Assembly (NCBI GenBank): GCA_035943935.1 | Contig: DASZBR010000025.1 | Span: 9,960 to 73,959 of the forward strand | Reading direction: 5' to 3' | From: DASZBR01 sp035943935 | Lineage (GTDB): Bacteria > Pseudomonadota > Gammaproteobacteria > DASZBR01 | Length of the DNA: 64,000 bases | Part shown: one piece after another, positions 43,474-52,051 of the stretch | Position numbering within the stretch: the first letter of the stretch is position 1 | Layout: the number at the start of each line of letters is the position of its first letter | Notes under the pieces: generated by a model | Database searches by the model: none | Told to the model about the DNA's origin: nothing | What the model saw: the letters and a program-made list of their open reading frames with translations, nothing else | Translations under genes and position numbers: made by a program

Positions 43474-46400
43474 ATGACTACATTATTTGATCGCAATCCC
43501 ACTGCATTACGTCTCGGACCATTCGGTTCGGAATACTTTTCTGTCACTGGTTTTACCAGTAATCAATTTTCATTTAACCAAAGTTATAAAACTACCGTAT
43601 TTTTTACGGTGCGCCAGCATTTTTCTCCTCAAGAAGTTTTACATAAATCAGCCTGTTTAAATTGGGGCGATAATTATATTCATGGTGTTATCTCGGAGAG
43701 TTCTTCTAAAAGCGTAACAATAAATTCGCCATTGTATCCCTTGAGTTTAATTCAGCACAGCCGTGTCTATGCCAATATGGATTTTGAGAAATTAATAAAA
43801 ACAGTTCTGGAAAATAATAATTGGGGCTATAAACAAGACTTTAAGTTTTTATTAAGTACAGAATATCCTAGCTATAAATATACTGCTCAATATCAAGAAA
43901 CTGATGTAGAGTTTATACAAAGACAGTGTTCGCGTTGGGGAATATTTTTTGGATTTATCCAATGTAAAGAAAGAGCGGTATTGGTTTTTTGTGATGACAG
44001 TAAAAAATTTGCACAGCAATTTCCTGAGATTGAAATACCCTATGAATTATTTAGCCAATATAAATTATGTCGAAAAGTATTAAATAAATCAGTCAAAATA
44101 TCAGATTATAATCCTGATACGCCAGATCTGGATTTGTCTATGGAAATAGATTCTCGAGAAATAGGGTATGGGTGTGATGATAGGCTTTATGAATTTTATC
44201 AAACGCGAGAATTGGGTGAGGTAATATTAAAAAGGCGATTAGAATATTATGATTGTACTAGAGAAGTTATATTTGCAGAAACGGATAATTTAAATTTAAA
44301 ATTAGGCCAGAGAATAAATTCTAAAAATAAATCTTATATTTCAGAACTAAAATACCATATTGATATTCTCACCAACCAACGACATATTACGCTTACGCTT
44401 CGTGATAGTAGTCGAGCGTATCGTCCCGAATTACCCCGTTTATTCCGCATGCCCGATGTTGCCGCTCATATTATCAGTAGTAAAGTCGATCAATCCGGTC
44501 GATATTATATTTCTCCAGATTATGATGAATGGCATGAAATCAATACGTATCCTGTCAGATTGTCTCAGCCTTGTACGGGCAATAATATCGGCTTTCATTT
44601 TCCCTTAATTAAAAATACGAAAGTATTCATTACGCATATCAATGGCGATCCGGATAGGCCGGTGATTTTGGGTGTCATGCCATGCGAAGAACGACCGAGT
44701 CTGGTGACCGGTGAAAACAACTTGCATCACGTTTTAAAAACCCCGGTGGGGAATCAATGGTTTATGGATGATAGTGAAGAGCAGTCTGCACTTAAATTTA
44801 ATGCCACTGATGATCAGGCTGTTATAAATCTATTAGCCGATCAAATTAAATTAGCTGCAGATCAAAATATTGAAATTAATGCTGAGCATGAGATTTCCCA
44901 GAAAGCAGAGAATTACAATCAAGCTATTGGGGGAGACCATAATATAGCCATTAAAAATAATTATGGTATTCAGGCTATTCAATCAGACATGGCTTTTTCG
45001 AGTGGCCAGGATTTAAGCTTAAGTTCTCAGCAAATCAGTGTGAATTGTCCTAAAGCGATTAATATTGTTGCCGAAAAGGGTATTAACGTGTCGGCGAAGC
45101 AACTGAGTGTGGAAGCTAATCAAGCAGATATTAAAGCTAGTAATACTATTAAAATCAATTCAAGCACATTGAGCCTAAGCTCAAACTCAAAAATTATTAT
45201 TGCCGTGGGTGGTTCAAGTATTGTTATTAGCCAAGCGGGAATAATGATTAATGCAAAATCCGTTAACTTTTTAGGTGCGGTCAGTTCACCGCTGGGACAA
45301 TTAGGTGGCTCGGGATCTCAATCTGTAAGTAATACATTAAATTTAAGCCAATTTAATTTGAATTATATCAATCTAGAAAATAGATTTGCGCCGTATGCTA
45401 TAAGTCGTGGAGAGGATGTGCTGTGGTCAGGTTGTGTCCGAGAAAAGAATGCTATTCATAATATTGATCTTTCTCAGCCATTAACGGTCAAGCATAAAGA
45501 CTTGCCTGTTATTGCTGTTGATGGCAAACCGCAAAAGCCTGCTGAAGAATATAAATTGTTTCCTCAATTACATAAACAGCATCAGATAAATTTATTAAGC
45601 CAGCCTAAATATAAAAAAATTTCTCATAACAATAATCAATTTCATTGCGAATTATTAACCGAGGCTGAGATTAAGTATTTTAAAGAAAATAACAACAATT
45701 CTATTATCGTTTTTATTCATGGCTACAACGTAGAAGCAGGACATTTTGGCGACTATAGCTATATTCGTACGCCACAAGAGGGTTTCGATAATGATACTGT
45801 CAATGGCACGGGTGCGCCGAATTGGTTGCTTCATATGGAATATAATTTAAATTGTGCAGCGCAAAATAGCTATCTCGAATTTCCCTGGGAAGAGCACGCG
45901 CTAGACTATAAGCGCATATTGGGTGTGCATTGGCATGGGTGTCAGAATATATATGATATTCCCTACAGTAGTGGTTTAAATTTTGCGGGCATGGAATTTA
46001 ACGCGATTGGATCAGGATATGGCTTAATCCCTTTAATTAAACAATTAAAATCGGCGGGATTAAAAATTAATATTATTGCCCATAGTTTAGGCTGTTTGAC
46101 GGCCATTCAATTAATGGATTTATTGGGTCGCGAGCATCAGTGTTTAATAAACCATGTTATTTTATGGGAGCCGGCTGTTGCCAGTAGCGCACTTTCACCT
46201 ATCGTCATTAATTCTCTCGAGCAAAAACGCACAGCTGTCAAAGAAACGCTTGAAGGCGAAGCGGGATCATTAATATTTTCACCCTTAATTCTTTATAACT
46301 ATTATGGTGAGTATTTGCGGCAAAAGGCCGCGAAGTTTAAACACATTCCGTTGTGGGATTTATATGAGAAAGATCCGTTTGCGTATTTTCCGTATGCATC

Positions 46401-46686
46401 TCGTGCCTCTCAAAAAATCCATGTGTTATACAGCCAGCATGATGATGTGTTGAAATATGATTACCGATTGAACAATATGTTTGCGAGTTTGCCGCATTAT
46501 AATTTTATGTTTAATCCGATGGGATTGTATGGTGCTGATACTGAAACATTTAAATTATTAAAGGCTAAGTTAGTTTGCACGGATCAACAAGATTGGTTAT
46601 TAGGCCACTCAGACATGAAAATACCCATAAAAGCTTTATTTGACCATGTTTATAAATTAATCATAACGGAGATTTGGAGTGTATGA
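43474..46686 (+). CDS. vgrG: VgrG spike with C-terminal alpha/beta-hydrolase domain (type VI secretion)
   Basis: This is the T6SS spike trimer subunit with a fused effector, 1070 aa. Residues 1-340 are the gp27-like base (YPSYKYTAQYQETDVEFIQR). Residues 345-420 are the gp5-like OB fold (TYPVRLSQPCTGNNIGFHFP, GDPDRPVILGVMPC). Residues 420-640 form the beta-prism/helix spike rich in Ile/Asn/Ser repeats. Residues about 735-1070 are a hydrolase with FIHGYN (His749-Gly750), the nucleophile elbow AHSLG (Ser871), an acid in SQHDDVL (Asp990/991) and His1045 in GHSDM. A lipase or esterase acting on target membranes is the likely toxin. The start is ATG 43474; an upstream frame start at 43414 lies in the repeat. 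No other T6SS genes are in the window. Confidence 0.9.
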   Translation: MTTLFDRNPTALRLGPFGSEYFSVTGFTSNQFSFNQSYKTTVFFTVRQHFSPQEVLHKSACLNWGDNYIHGVISESSSKSVTINSPLYPLSLIQHSRVYANMDFEKLIKTVLENNNWGYKQDFKFLLSTEYPSYKYTAQYQETDVEFIQRQCSRWGIFFGFIQCKERAVLVFCDDSKKFAQQFPEIEIPYELFSQYKLCRKVLNKSVKISDYNPDTPDLDLSMEIDSREIGYGCDDRLYEFYQTRELGEVILKRRLEYYDCTREVIFAETDNLNLKLGQRINSKNKSYISELKYHIDILTNQRHITLTLRDSSRAYRPELPRLFRMPDVAAHIISSKVDQSGRYYISPDYDEWHEINTYPVRLSQPCTGNNIGFHFPLIKNTKVFITHINGDPDRPVILGVMPCEERPSLVTGENNLHHVLKTPVGNQWFMDDSEEQSALKFNATDDQAVINLLADQIKLAADQNIEINAEHEISQKAENYNQAIGGDHNIAIKNNYGIQAIQSDMAFSSGQDLSLSSQQISVNCPKAINIVAEKGINVSAKQLSVEANQADIKASNTIKINSSTLSLSSNSKIIIAVGGSSIVISQAGIMINAKSVNFLGAVSSPLGQLGGSGSQSVSNTLNLSQFNLNYINLENRFAPYAISRGEDVLWSGCVREKNAIHNIDLSQPLTVKHKDLPVIAVDGKPQKPAEEYKLFPQLHKQHQINLLSQPKYKKISHNNNQFHCELLTEAEIKYFKENNNNSIIVFIHGYNVEAGHFGDYSYIRTPQEGFDNDTVNGTGAPNWLLHMEYNLNCAAQNSYLEFPWEEHALDYKRILGVHWHGCQNIYDIPYSSGLNFAGMEFNAIGSGYGLIPLIKQLKSAGLKINIIAHSLGCLTAIQLMDLLGREHQCLINHVILWEPAVASSALSPIVINSLEQKRTAVKETLEGEAGSLIFSPLILYNYYGEYLRQKAAKFKHIPLWDLYEKDPFAYFPYASRASQKIHVLYSQHDDVLKYDYRLNNMFASLPHYNFMFNPMGLYGADTETFKLLKAKLVCTDQQDWLLGHSDMKIPIKALFDHVYKLIITEIWSV

Positions 46687-46967
46687 GCACATCATCAGAA
46701 AGCAGCTTGTTTAGATTGTTTGTTGTCGGTTGGATGAGTTTGTCGGGTGTGGGAATATTTTTATTGATGCTGTTAAGTTTTTTAGATATTAGCCAGTCAA
46801 GCATGGCGAATATCATGTGTGTTATTCCCTTGTTTTTATTAGGCTTATTAATTTATGCCTATGTTAAAAGCAAAGATGTTTTGTTAAGAAGGTTGTGTTA
46901 CAGCTATATGATTATTGGCATTCCGTGTCTTCTGTTGATGTTTATTGCGCCGATGATGATGTCGTAA
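46683..46967 (+). CDS. Small three-helix membrane protein, putative immunity protein (94 aa)
   Basis: The ATG overlaps the vgrG stop (ATGA), so it is translated with the toxin-bearing spike. The 94 aa protein has three hydrophobic helices (LFVVGWMSLSGVGIFLLMLL, MCVIPLFLLGLLIYAYV, CYSYMIIGIPCLLLMFIA) and short charged loops. Genes in this position after an evolved VgrG usually encode the cognate immunity protein; an inner-membrane location would fit protection against a membrane-acting hydrolase. The sequence itself was not recognised, so the role is inferred from position only. Confidence 0.6.
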   Translation: MSTSSESSLFRLFVVGWMSLSGVGIFLLMLLSFLDISQSSMANIMCVIPLFLLGLLIYAYVKSKDVLLRRLCYSYMIIGIPCLLLMFIAPMMMS

Positions 46968-46980
46968 GGGTGGTGCGAGT

Positions 46981-47592
46981 TTATTTAATAACCGCAAACT
47001 CCTGGCTATCCGGGTCATATTGATAGACATCCGCAGTGGCAAGGTCAAACCACCAGCCATGAATACTTAATTTACCGGAATCTAATCGCGCTTTAACCTC
47101 TGGGTAGGTTTTTAAATGTTCTAATTGTTGGACGACATTAATGTGCGACAACGCATTATGAGGTTCAGGAGGGAGAGGATTTAATTTTAATAATTTTTCA
47201 TAGGACGGCTTGGCGTACGAAAGCCATTTTTCGATGGCTGAGCCAGGGCTTGGCATCGTATTGTCTGTAAACGCTCGCATGGCGCCACAGTCTGAGTGGC
47301 CACAAATGACTATATAAGAAATATTTAAGACCAGAGTTGAGAATTCTATCGCCGCAGCCACTGAGATGGCATCTTTTGCACCGTAGGGAGGGATAAGATT
47401 TCCAATGTTTCTCAATACAAATAAATCGCCCGGATCGGTTGAGGCAAAAGAATTTGGCACCACACGACTGTCACAACAACCGACAAAAAGCGTGTCGGGG
47501 GCTTGGCCATAGGCCAATTTGGAGTACTTTTCGCGGTATTCCTGTAATTTATGTTGCCGAAAGTCCTTTATACCGCGAAGAAGTTTCTTCAT
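46981..47592 (-). CDS. can: Beta-class carbonic anhydrase
   Basis: This zinc enzyme interconverts CO2 and bicarbonate. The 203 aa protein keeps the zinc ligands and Asp-Arg dyad: CCDSRV near the N-terminus and GHSDCGAM later, with the LRNIGN and HGWWFDLATADVY segments of the family. It overlaps the yidC stop by four bases, so it is co-transcribed with the rpmH-rnpA-yidD-yidC cluster, where mnmE is more usual in gammaproteobacteria. Confidence 0.93.
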   Translation of the reverse strand: MKKLLRGIKDFRQHKLQEYREKYSKLAYGQAPDTLFVGCCDSRVVPNSFASTDPGDLFVLRNIGNLIPPYGAKDAISVAAAIEFSTLVLNISYIVICGHSDCGAMRAFTDNTMPSPGSAIEKWLSYAKPSYEKLLKLNPLPPEPHNALSHINVVQQLEHLKTYPEVKARLDSGKLSIHGWWFDLATADVYQYDPDSQEFAVIK

Positions 47593-49256
47593 GATTTTTT
47601 AATTTTTTTTGTTTTTTTAGTTTTAGGTTGATTAGCACTTTCTTCTTTCTTTTTCTTCGAACGGGGAACAACGTGGTTCATGATGTAATACTGTTGCGAA
47701 ATCGACAGTGTATTATTCACTACCCAATAAAGTACCAATCCTGCCGGGAAGCTTAAAAACAACGCCGTAAAAATAAACGGCATTGCCATCATGAGTTTTC
47801 GTTGCATCGGATCCGGCGCTTTAGGCGCAATCATTTGCTGAATAAAGATGGTGATACCCATCAAAATCGGCAAAATATAATAGGGATCTTTAATAGACAA
47901 ATCATGAATCCAAAAAATAAACGGCGCTTGGCGTAATTGTACGCTTTCCATAATCACCCAATATAAAGACAAAAATACGGGGATTTGAACGAGGAGGGGT
48001 AAGCATCCGCCCAACGGATTAATTTTTTCACGCTTGTATAATTCCATCGTGGCTTTGCCGAGTTTTTGTTTATCATCGCCGCAATTTAGTCGAATTTGTT
48101 CAATGCGCGGTTGTAACGCACGCATGTTTGCCATGGATCTAAAGCTTATAGAATTTAATTTATAGAATAAAATTTTAATAAATAATGTCACGAGAACAAT
48201 AGACCATCCCCAATTGCCGGTAATTTTGTACATTTCTTTTAATACGGCAAAAATCATGACCGCGATAAACCACAATATTCCGTAATCAACCGTTAGATTT
48301 AATCCGGGTGCAATTTTCGCAAGATCGCTGGCTATCTCTGGGCCTACATATAATTGATCCGATACGGTTTGAGTTTGTTGTGGCTGTAATGTCATCTGTG
48401 GGCTTTGCATTCCCAAGGTATAAATATTGTTATTGTCTTGCGTATAGTAGTGGTAAATTTCTGTGGGTGTGGGTACCCATGCACTTAAAAAGTAGTGTTG
48501 AACCATGGCGAGCCAGCCATTTTTTGCGGTCTGATTTAACGGTTCTTGTGACATATCTTTAAACGTTAATTTCTCATAACGTTTTTTCGGTGAGGACACT
48601 ACACCGCCTAAAAACGTGCTGATATTAAAAGGGCCTACGCCTTTGGCGCTCACGGGTTTGCGTTGTAATTCAGCATAGGCGGTTGCTTGAACAGGCGCGC
48701 CAGAAATATTGGATATGCTTTGTTTTACTTGAATTAAATAATCATCGGGTGAGAAAGAATAGGTTTTGGTAATTAACAACTTTGCATTTTGATAGGTTAA
48801 TACCACATCATTATTTTCAACTTTGGCCTGATAGATCATTTGGTTTGCTGGGGGTAAATCTTTACTGATCACGCCACTCGTTGCGACATAATAGTCTTTT
48901 GGATCTTGCGAAAATAAAGTCGTGGGTGTGTTAGGTTCTTGTAACGACACGGGATATTTTAATAATTTTGCATTGACGATTGTGCCACCGACTCTGTCGA
49001 TCGTTGCGTCTATTACATTGGTTTTTAATTGGACGTATTGATTTTTAGTGGTGATGGTTGTGGGTGATGTAACTGGCGTTGGTGTAGTTGTCGAAACACC
49101 CGATGTTGATGTGACTGATGACGGTGTTGTAGTTGTTGTTGAAGTTGCCGTAGCAGGAACAGGGGTAGGCGCATGTTCTGCTTCCCAGGCATTAAATAAC
49201 ATCATGCCAATTAAAAATAATAATGACGCTAACATCAAACGGCGAAATTCAGTCAT
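47589..49256 (-). CDS. yidC: Membrane protein insertase YidC
   Basis: YidC inserts and folds inner-membrane proteins, alone or with SecYEG. The 555 aa product has an N-terminal helix (LMLASLLFLIGMMLFNAWE), a Thr/Ser/Pro/Val low-complexity linker (about 25-65), the large periplasmic domain, and the five-helix core with conserved LGGCLPLLVQIPVFLSLYWV and SFPAGLVLYWVVNN. It ends in a basic Lys-rich tail (KTKKTKKIKKS). The start is ATG 49256; the longer frame start at 49298 is within yidD. Everything needed appears present. Confidence 0.95.
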   Translation of the reverse strand: MTEFRRLMLASLLFLIGMMLFNAWEAEHAPTPVPATATSTTTTTPSSVTSTSGVSTTTPTPVTSPTTITTKNQYVQLKTNVIDATIDRVGGTIVNAKLLKYPVSLQEPNTPTTLFSQDPKDYYVATSGVISKDLPPANQMIYQAKVENNDVVLTYQNAKLLITKTYSFSPDDYLIQVKQSISNISGAPVQATAYAELQRKPVSAKGVGPFNISTFLGGVVSSPKKRYEKLTFKDMSQEPLNQTAKNGWLAMVQHYFLSAWVPTPTEIYHYYTQDNNNIYTLGMQSPQMTLQPQQTQTVSDQLYVGPEIASDLAKIAPGLNLTVDYGILWFIAVMIFAVLKEMYKITGNWGWSIVLVTLFIKILFYKLNSISFRSMANMRALQPRIEQIRLNCGDDKQKLGKATMELYKREKINPLGGCLPLLVQIPVFLSLYWVIMESVQLRQAPFIFWIHDLSIKDPYYILPILMGITIFIQQMIAPKAPDPMQRKLMMAMPFIFTALFLSFPAGLVLYWVVNNTLSISQQYYIMNHVVPRSKKKKEESANQPKTKKTKKIKKS

Positions 49257-49500
49257 GGTTGTTCTTTCTCTCTGGTATGGGATCAATGCCGCCTTCACAG
49301 AAGGGATGACATCGCAGTAATCGTTGTGTTCCTAATCGTATTCCCTGAAATAGGCCATGTGTCTTGATGGCTTCTTGCATATAGTGCGAACAACTCGGGA
49401 AAAAACGGCAATGTTGCCCTAGAAAAGGGGCTAAAGCAAATTGATAAAGCTTTATAAAACCTATGACGATTTTTTGGGGAATGTCGGTAATCGTAGCCAT
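49249..49500 (-). CDS. yidD: Membrane protein insertion efficiency factor YidD
   Basis: This is an 83 aa member of the YidD/DUF37 family with the conserved core CRFFPSCSHYMQEAI and RLLRCHPFCEGGIDPIP. It assists YidC-dependent insertion. It overlaps the 3' end of rnpA by 40 bases and the start of yidC by eight, the usual compact order. Confidence 0.93.
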   Translation of the reverse strand: MATITDIPQKIVIGFIKLYQFALAPFLGQHCRFFPSCSHYMQEAIKTHGLFQGIRLGTQRLLRCHPFCEGGIDPIPERKNNHD

Positions 49501-49823
49501 TGTTGATCCATTTTCTCCCGCATCGCTTTTCTATCTAACTCACGCATGGATTTATAAATGATAACGACCAGGTCAGCGTGAGGCAATTCGTGTTGTTTAT
49601 GTCGAAAGCTTTCGCGCACGATGCGTTTAATACGGTGTCGAAGGAAGGCTTTGGGAACCTGTTTTTTGCTGACAGATACACACAGTCTAGGATGATCGAG
49701 GGTATTTTGAAGCGTAAAGATGGCCAAAAAAGGCGAGCTTATCTTCCGGCCTCTTTTGCAGACCGTTTGGATATCAGCGTTTTGGGTAAGGTGAAGCGGG
49801 TGCCCGAAACTAAAGCTAGACAC
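49461..49823 (-). CDS. rnpA: Ribonuclease P protein component
   Basis: RnpA is the protein subunit of RNase P, which matures tRNA 5' ends. The 120 aa product has the family's RNA-binding helix AFLRHRIKRIVRESFR (the usual RNR is RHR here) and the strand LVVIIYKSMREL. The start is GTG at 49823, inside the rpmH stop region (GTGTCTAG), so translation is coupled to rpmH. The 3' end overlaps yidD. Confidence 0.92.
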   Translation of the reverse strand: MSSFSFGHPLHLTQNADIQTVCKRGRKISSPFLAIFTLQNTLDHPRLCVSVSKKQVPKAFLRHRIKRIVRESFRHKQHELPHADLVVIIYKSMRELDRKAMREKMDQQWLRLPTFPKKSS

Positions 49824-49956
49824 TCAGGCTTTTACGTCCTTTTTTACGGCGGGCGTTGATGATTTTACGACCATTTTTGGTGGCCATACGAGCGCGGAAG
49901 CCGTGGGTACGTTTACGTTTAAGCTGTGTGGGTTGGAACGTTCTTTTCGTTGACAT
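49816..49956 (-). CDS. rpmH: 50S ribosomal protein L34
   Basis: This is a 46 aa ribosomal protein with the diagnostic sequence KRTFQPTQLKRKRTHGFRAR and the tail INARRKKGRKSLSV. It is the first gene of the rpmH-rnpA-yidD-yidC-can transcript and overlaps rnpA by eight bases. A strong sigma70-type promoter lies 29 bases upstream (49985-50013). Confidence 0.97.
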   Translation of the reverse strand: MSTKRTFQPTQLKRKRTHGFRARMATKNGRKIINARRKKGRKSLSV

Positions 49957-49984
49957 AGTTTTCTACCTTCTTGCAAGGGGCGGA

Positions 49985-50013
49985 ATCATATAGGACGGTC
50001 TCCCGGATGTCAA
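49985..50013 (-). promoter_or_regulatory. Sigma70 promoter for rpmH operon
   Basis: On the minus strand TTGACA (50013-50008) and TATGAT (49990-49985) are exactly 17 bases apart: a perfect -35 and a five-of-six -10. The expected start of transcription is about 20 bases before the rpmH ATG, consistent with high expression of a ribosomal-protein gene. Confidence 0.8.
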
Positions 50014-50030
50014 TTCATGAACTATACTAA

Positions 50031-50058
50031 TTAGTAGGGTCGAGTTAGTAGGGTCGAG
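50031..50058. repeat. Perfect 14-bp tandem repeat before the second island
   Basis: TTAGTAGGGTCGAG occurs twice in direct succession (50031-50044 and 50045-50058), 25 bases before the ATG of the next plus-strand gene. It may be a regulator site or a slippage product. Confidence 0.8.
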
Positions 50059-50083
50059 TAAGACGGCAGGTTGGGGGTGTGTG

Positions 50084-52006
50084 ATGGCGACAGAGATAAC
50101 CGAGGAAAATGCGAATCTTCTGATTAGGCATGCGGAAGGCGAGAAAGCGCTGCTGGAAAAGAGACAGGCGTTTTTGAATGGAAATCCCAACAATCAACAA
50201 ATGGCCGCATTTCTTTCTCAGGAAATGGCAGCCCATTTGGCATTGGTTCAGGCATTCATGGATAAGAATCCACCATTTAATGCCAATAGAAAAGAAATGC
50301 AAGATGAGCTTGCGGGTGAAGGCTCAGAGTTCAGTCGGCGGTTTGAGGGTTTTGTGGACTCAGGTGCGCCAACGGTAATGATTCAGGAAGAAACTAAGTT
50401 TCAGCTGGCAGATGCAAATCAAAATCTAGCAAGTTTGCAGCACGCTAAAATAGACAGAGCTGCGATGAGAGATGCCCGGCAAAAAGCGGCGAGTGATGCG
50501 GAGGGTTTTGCAGATGCAGGAAGATCTTCACCGCGCGATAAAGGCAGGATAGATTCCAGAGCAGAAAGAGCAACGCTGATGTCTCAGAGGGTGGAGGAGC
50601 CGGATGAAGGACCTGAACCTGGAGTAGTGTCGAAAGCGCAGGCGAAGCCGATGTCTCCACCGCTACCACCTAAAGTAGCAGCTGTAAAAGAAGACGATAT
50701 GAGTCTTCTTCATGAATTTCTCGATGAGCCAGTTGAAATGAAGGATATGAAGGTTGAACAAAAAGGAAAGCTGGTAGAAATGGAGGATCTGATAAAGGAT
50801 ATCAAACGAACTGAAAAGAGTGGTGCTAAACCTAGAGCAGCATATTCTGATATGCCTAAAGTCGATTACCCAGAGGGTCTGCAGGCATGGTTAGATGACC
50901 CAAAGAATACAGAAAATAGATTAGTCGCTGCTGTTAAGGGTGCGGCTGCAAGAATTCAAGCGGCGGTTAAGGGAGTTATAGGTAGAATTCAAGAAAGACG
51001 AGAATCTCGAGTGGGAAAGCAAGAACAAAGTCCTGTTGTTTCAACAGCAGATTCAAAGACTCAAGCAAAAATGGATGCGGCGATTCTTGCGTGGGCAGAA
51101 GGAACTTCAGAAAAAGCAGTAAATACTTTAGAAAAATCGATTGATCAAACGACGTCTCAAATTGAACGCACAGTGAATGCAGTAGCTGCAAAAGAGGATG
51201 TGAAATATGCAGACATTGATGCGCTTATGAAGGATTTAGAAAATGCGTCACAACCAGAAGTACCTTCTGAGGTATCACAGCAGTCTGCTGTAAATACCAG
51301 GGCTCGAAGTGACTCAGTGGTTGATGAGGGAAAAATGTCAGAACTTATTGCTGGACTGAAAGAAGTTCCTGAGCCTAAGGCAACGGCACCGGCTTCAGCC
51401 CAAACGACCCAACCCAAAGTCGACGTAGTACCTCCTGCGGTAGCACCAAATAGACCTGTGCCTCCGCCACCACCTCAAGCGGCGACGGCAGAAGTTGCTC
51501 AACCCAAGGCTGCTGTTACTGATGATCTTTTGGCTGATCTTGATGTTGAGAAGATAATGGCAGGGATGCAAGGTTGGGATTCTGATTCTGAGAAACCAGT
51601 TGCGCCAGCTTCAACTTCAGCTGTGACTCCACAAAACGCAGTGCCTCCTATGGCACCTGTGCAAACATCTCAATCAGCAGCAAAAACACACGCGTGGAAA
51701 GAGATTATGGAGGAAACAAAAAGTGTCGCGCCTCCAGTGAGTAAGGAAAATGATGCAGCTGCGAAGAATGTGACGAATCCAGCTCTAGCAGGAAAAGGAC
51801 CGCCTCCGCCTGCACCAACAACAGGAGCAGCAGCAAAAGGACCGCCTCCACGTCCACTAGGATCAAGACCTTTGCCGCCACCACCTCCTGCAGCAGCGGG
51901 TGCGAATGCTGGGAAGCCTGTTGTATTACCCCCTAGTCGATCGGCTACTACTAAAGTCCACCTGAAGACGAATCTTGGCCCGAGGCCGGGAGGAGGAATG
52001 AGATAA
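50084..52006 (+). CDS. Unknown proline-rich protein with IQ and SH3-ligand motifs (effector-like, 640 aa)
   Basis: The family was not recognised. Residues 1-170 are helical. SPPLPPK at 191-197 matches class II SH3 ligands (PPLPPK). Residues 287-306 contain AAARIQAAVKGVIGRIQERR, in which IQAAVKGVIGR (291-301) fits the calmodulin-binding IQ consensus. Short ELIxxL-type helices recur (DLIKDI, ALMKDL, ELIAGL, DLLADL). Residues 430-640 are proline-rich and disordered, with RPVPPPPP (457-464), GPPPPAP and RPLPPPPP (595-602). There is no signal peptide. ATG 50084 is preferred to the GTG at 50081. All motif assignments are by eye. Confidence 0.75.
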   Translation: MATEITEENANLLIRHAEGEKALLEKRQAFLNGNPNNQQMAAFLSQEMAAHLALVQAFMDKNPPFNANRKEMQDELAGEGSEFSRRFEGFVDSGAPTVMIQEETKFQLADANQNLASLQHAKIDRAAMRDARQKAASDAEGFADAGRSSPRDKGRIDSRAERATLMSQRVEEPDEGPEPGVVSKAQAKPMSPPLPPKVAAVKEDDMSLLHEFLDEPVEMKDMKVEQKGKLVEMEDLIKDIKRTEKSGAKPRAAYSDMPKVDYPEGLQAWLDDPKNTENRLVAAVKGAAARIQAAVKGVIGRIQERRESRVGKQEQSPVVSTADSKTQAKMDAAILAWAEGTSEKAVNTLEKSIDQTTSQIERTVNAVAAKEDVKYADIDALMKDLENASQPEVPSEVSQQSAVNTRARSDSVVDEGKMSELIAGLKEVPEPKATAPASAQTTQPKVDVVPPAVAPNRPVPPPPPQAATAEVAQPKAAVTDDLLADLDVEKIMAGMQGWDSDSEKPVAPASTSAVTPQNAVPPMAPVQTSQSAAKTHAWKEIMEETKSVAPPVSKENDAAAKNVTNPALAGKGPPPPAPTTGAAAKGPPPRPLGSRPLPPPPPAAAGANAGKPVVLPPSRSATTKVHLKTNLGPRPGGGMR

Positions 52007-52051
52007 TATAGTATAGAGTAGCGGGTACGAAAATTGATAATGGAGGAAATT

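Noticed and set aside
49957..50083. oriC opposite rpmH
   Set aside because: No dnaA gene, DnaA-box cluster or AT-rich unwinding region was seen in this short gap.
50800..50880. WH2 actin-binding motif (DLIKDIKRTEKSG)
   Set aside because: The LKxV part that completes a WH2 motif is missing, so only the helix resembles it.
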